Below are positions 7,842-9,715 of a stretch of 9,715 nt of DNA, in pieces. The translations under genes and the position numbers were made by a program. Within the stretch, counting starts at the first letter, position 1; every line of letters starts with the position of its first letter. Source of the stretch: an uncultured Clostridia bacterium (GTDB taxonomy: Bacteria > Bacillota > Clostridia > Peptostreptococcales > Anaerovoracaceae). The stretch is taken from contig CAKQIZ010000072.1 in assembly GCA_934247125.1 (NCBI GenBank), forward strand, positions 1-9,715. Direction: 5' to 3'. The notes under the pieces were generated by a model. The model had not been told where the DNA came from and made no database searches. It saw nothing but the letters and a program-made list of their open reading frames with translations.

Positions 7842-9215
7842 ATGCAGGAAGCATCATACGAAGATATAAAATACTATCTTGAAAACATACCGGGAGTGGT
7901 AGTGATAAATATGGACGGTATCGTCACGTATCTCAACGAACAGTGTGCCGGATATTTCGGAAAGCCGAGAGAAGAAGTGCTGGGGCGACATATCCTCGAG
8001 ACGTTCCCGAATTCGAAGATGATAGAAGGTCTGGCGCTTGATGACCCGGAACTCGTGTTTTACAGCTCATATCTGGGGATAGGCATAACCATACAGGTGC
8101 CGCTTTTCAAAGACGGCAGGAAGGTGGGACTTCTCGAATACGATGCGACGCAGAACTCACAGAGACTTTACGAGCTTTCCAAGGGATACAGCAACTTCCT
8201 GGACAAAGAGCTGCTCGATGCGGAGAAAGAGATCATTAACTTCGGCGAATCGAAGTATTCGATCAACAGCATAATAGGCAAGTCACCTGCCGTGCGCAAG
8301 CTCAAGGAAGAGATCATCGCTGCGTCGAAGTCGAATTCCACTGTGATGATAACGGGAGAGACCGGAACGGGAAAAGAGCTGGTGGCACAGGCGATACATG
8401 CGCTGAGCCTCAGGCGCAAAGAACGTATAATAAAAATCAACTCAAGTGCGTTCCCGGAGAATCTCGTCGAATCCGAGCTGTTCGGATATGAAGAAGGCTC
8501 GTTCACCGGTGCGGTGAAGAACGGCAAGAAAGGCAAGTTCGAACAGGCTGACAAGGGGACACTTTTCATAGACGAGATCAACCAGATGCCTGTATCGGTA
8601 CAGCCGAAGCTCCTGCGCGTGCTGCAGGAACGGGAAGTCGACAGGATAGGAAGCGAACGCAGCATACCGGTGGATGTCAGGATAATAGCTGCGAGCAATC
8701 AGGATCTGAAGAAGCTGGTAGGCGAAGGAAAATTCAGGGAAGACCTGTACTACAGGCTCAATGTGTTCCCGATATATGTCCCGCCTCTGAGAGACCGTCT
8801 CGAGGATCTGGAGCTGCTCATAAACACGAAGATACGGACTCTCAACATAGACCTCGGAAAGAGCATCTCAAAGGTAGATGACGGTGTGTTCGAGGCGTTC
8901 AGGAGATACGACTGGCCGGGAAATATACGGGAGCTTTACAACAAGCTGGAGCAGGCTATGAATTACGCCAGCGACGATGAGGAAACTCTCAGGCTGGAGC
9001 ATTTCAGCGCGAGAGCCGGTGAAGAGGAGATCGACATCGAGAAACTCAAGTCTTTCGACAATCCTATAGAGGAGATAAAAAAAGAAGCCGAGCGAAAGCT
9101 GATAAGCGAGGTGCTCGAGCGGTTTGACGGAAACAAGACTAAGACCGCAGAATGCCTGAAAATACCGCGCTCTCTGCTTTATCAGAAGATGAAAAGGCTC
9201 GGGATGGATATATGA
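7842..9215 (+). CDS. Sigma-54-dependent transcriptional activator (PAS, AAA+, Fis-type HTH)
   Basis: A 457-residue bacterial enhancer-binding protein: it binds DNA upstream of -24/-12 promoters and uses ATP hydrolysis to open sigma-54 RNA polymerase. ATG 7842 is chosen because GGGAG (7828-7832) lies 9 bases upstream; the alternative TTG at 7812 has no such site. Domains in order are an N-terminal PAS sensor (about residues 5-105); a linker to about 140; the AAA+ domain (about 145-370) with Walker A GETGTGKE at 172-179, loop GSFTGA at 219-224, Walker B TLFIDEI at 240-246, arginine-finger region FREDLYYRLNVFPI at 298-311 and sensor 2 WPGNIREL at 358-365; and a Fis-like HTH at about 421-454. The loop has Ser where GAFTGA usually has Ala. 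There is no receiver domain, so a ligand or redox signal at the PAS is likely. It is followed by paired dyads, a sigma-54 promoter and an NhaC-type gene, its probable target. The specific regulator subfamily is not recognised. Confidence 0.93.
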   Translation: MQEASYEDIKYYLENIPGVVVINMDGIVTYLNEQCAGYFGKPREEVLGRHILETFPNSKMIEGLALDDPELVFYSSYLGIGITIQVPLFKDGRKVGLLEYDATQNSQRLYELSKGYSNFLDKELLDAEKEIINFGESKYSINSIIGKSPAVRKLKEEIIAASKSNSTVMITGETGTGKELVAQAIHALSLRRKERIIKINSSAFPENLVESELFGYEEGSFTGAVKNGKKGKFEQADKGTLFIDEINQMPVSVQPKLLRVLQEREVDRIGSERSIPVDVRIIAASNQDLKKLVGEGKFREDLYYRLNVFPIYVPPLRDRLEDLELLINTKIRTLNIDLGKSISKVDDGVFEAFRRYDWPGNIRELYNKLEQAMNYASDDEETLRLEHFSARAGEEEIDIEKLKSFDNPIEEIKKEAERKLISEVLERFDGNKTKTAECLKIPRSLLYQKMKRLGMDI

Positions 9216-9254
9216 TATATAGATCGAATATACCGGCGAAAAACGTCAGTATGC

Positions 9255-9292
9255 AAACACAGTGTCTGTCTGTACAGACACTGTGTTTTTTT
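9255..9292 (+). terminator. Terminator of the activator gene, containing upstream site copy 1
   Basis: A perfect 15-bp inverted repeat (9255-9269 with 9274-9288), CTGT loop, then T to 9292 (seven T from 9286), 40 bases after the activator stop. This is a strong intrinsic terminator form. The core of its stem, GTGTCTGT-N4-ACAGACAC (9262-9281), is identical in both arms and spacer length to the second dyad at 9344-9363, so the same DNA probably also serves as a binding site for the activator. Confidence 0.8.
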
Positions 9293-9343
9293 CTGCGCAT
9301 TTTAAACACTTTTCGACAGTACTAAGGCAGTTTTGCTCGCATG

Positions 9344-9363
9344 GTGTCTGTGCAGACAGACAC
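9344..9363. promoter_or_regulatory. Upstream activator site copy 2
   Basis: GTGTCTGT (9344-9351), spacer GCAG, ACAGACAC (9356-9363) is a perfect 8-bp dyad repeating the core of the one at 9262-9281. Both copies are followed by TGTGT and a T-rich stretch. The centres are 82 bases apart, about eight helical turns, so the two sites face the same side of the DNA. This site is centred about 97 bases before the predicted sigma-54 start site and copy 1 about 179 before, the normal range for enhancer-binding proteins. Binding by the adjacent activator is inferred. Confidence 0.72.
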
Positions 9364-9424
9364 TGTGTATTTTTGCACGAGCTGGAAAAGCGCAAAAAAT
9401 GCCCGTTTTTAGAAAATTTTAAAT

Positions 9425-9440
9425 TGGCATGTTAATTGCT
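9425..9440 (+). promoter_or_regulatory. Sigma-54 (-24/-12) promoter of the NhaC-type gene
   Basis: TGGCAT-N5-TTGCT matches the sigma-54 consensus TGGCAC-N5-TTGCW at all but one base, with GG (9426-9427) and GC (9438-9439) exactly 12 bases apart. Transcription would start near 9450, leaving a leader of about 70 bases before the ATG at 9521. An A/T-rich stretch (9409-9424) separates it from the upstream sites and could aid looping. The coding region of a sigma-54 activator ends 210 bases upstream, which strongly supports the call. Confidence 0.87.
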
Positions 9441-9486
9441 TTATCTATTACACAGAGTGTGCACTGTATTTTATCGGTAAATTCTA

Positions 9487-9505
9487 TGCATAAGGGGTTT
9501 ATGCA
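9487..9505 (+). promoter_or_regulatory. Leader hairpin just before the ribosome-binding site
   Basis: TGCATAA (9487-9493) and TTATGCA (9499-9505) form a 7-bp stem with loop GGGGT, ending directly before the AAAGG ribosome-binding site at 9507-9511. It is mostly A-T pairs and could be stability- or translation-related, or chance. No known riboswitch was recognised. Confidence 0.35.
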
Positions 9506-9520
9506 GAAAGGATGGCAGTT

Positions 9521-9715
9521 ATGAACGGAGCAGATTACGGGCTCTTAAGTCTGATACCGGTGCTCGTGGTGATAGTGAGTGCTATCATAACCAAAAGAGC
9601 ACTGGAACCTCTGATTTTTGGAACTCTCGTTGGGTTCATCATTTTAGCTAAAGAGAATTTTGTTGTGGCATATCTTGATTCTCTTTACGGAGAACTCGGG
9701 GAATCATCGTATTAT
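9521..9715 (+). CDS. NhaC-family Na+/H+ antiporter, N-terminal part (runs off window)
   Basis: The first 65 codons of a membrane transporter. The pattern LLSLIPVLVVIVSAIITKRA followed by a second hydrophobic span (about residues 30-48, LEPLIFGTLVGFIILA) is the typical start of the NhaC ion-transporter family, whose members exchange Na+ for H+ or, in relatives such as malate/lactate antiporters, move organic acids. ATG 9521 is chosen because AAAGG (9507-9511) lies 9 bases before it; the in-frame ATG at 9512 directly abuts that site and leaves no spacing. The gene is preceded by a sigma-54 promoter and paired activator sites, so it is probably induced by the activator encoded upstream. Only the N-terminus is visible, so the transported substrate and any downstream genes are unknown. 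Confidence 0.78.
   Translation, partial: MNGADYGLLSLIPVLVVIVSAIITKRALEPLIFGTLVGFIILAKENFVVAYLDSLYGELGESSYY

Noticed and set aside
9451..9466. Possible third activator dyad (ACAGAGTG/TGCACTGT)
   Set aside because: Only about 10 of 16 positions are symmetric, it lies at the predicted transcription start, and it lacks the GTGTCTGT core.

Overview
The window looks like a chromosomal segment of an anaerobic Gram-positive bacterium of the class Clostridia. The genes are tightly packed on the + strand, base composition is moderate with frequent ATA, AGA and AGG codons, and ribosome-binding sites are strong. The DNA polymerase I is of the Firmicutes type with a degenerate proofreading domain, and a sigma-54 activator sits beside an NhaC-type transporter. 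The genus cannot be fixed from the sequence; a peptide- or amino-acid-fermenting Clostridia lineage is an inference.

Layout. (1) Positions 1-1872 hold htpG (Hsp90), missing only its first few codons at the window edge. (2) The 230-base gap 1873-2102 carries an extended -10 promoter directly followed by a hairpin and T-run. (3) Positions 2103-7244 are a probable operon with gaps of 2, 22 and 15 bases: a formate/nitrite-family channel, a P1 (S58, DmpA/NylC-like) self-processing N-terminal-nucleophile hydrolase, polA and coaE. (4) A consensus housekeeping promoter, tRNA-Leu(GAG) with encoded CCA, and a perfect terminator hairpin occupy 7349-7536. (5) A 67-residue remnant of a nitroreductase C-terminus follows at 7555-7758. 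(6) A PAS/AAA+/Fis-type sigma-54 activator lies at 7842-9215. (7) The 305-base region 9216-9520 contains two copies of a dyad GTGTCTGT-N4-ACAGACAC and a near-perfect -24/-12 promoter. (8) The start of an NhaC-family Na+/H+ antiporter runs off the window end.

The most notable part is the right-hand end. Regulator, paired upstream sites 82 bases apart, sigma-54 promoter and target transporter form a compact, self-contained control circuit. The first upstream site also has the form of the regulator's own transcription terminator. The signal sensed by the PAS domain, and the rest of the target operon, are not visible here. The remainder is housekeeping: protein folding, DNA replication/repair and coenzyme A synthesis. 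I see no CRISPR array, insertion sequence, phage gene or defence system.
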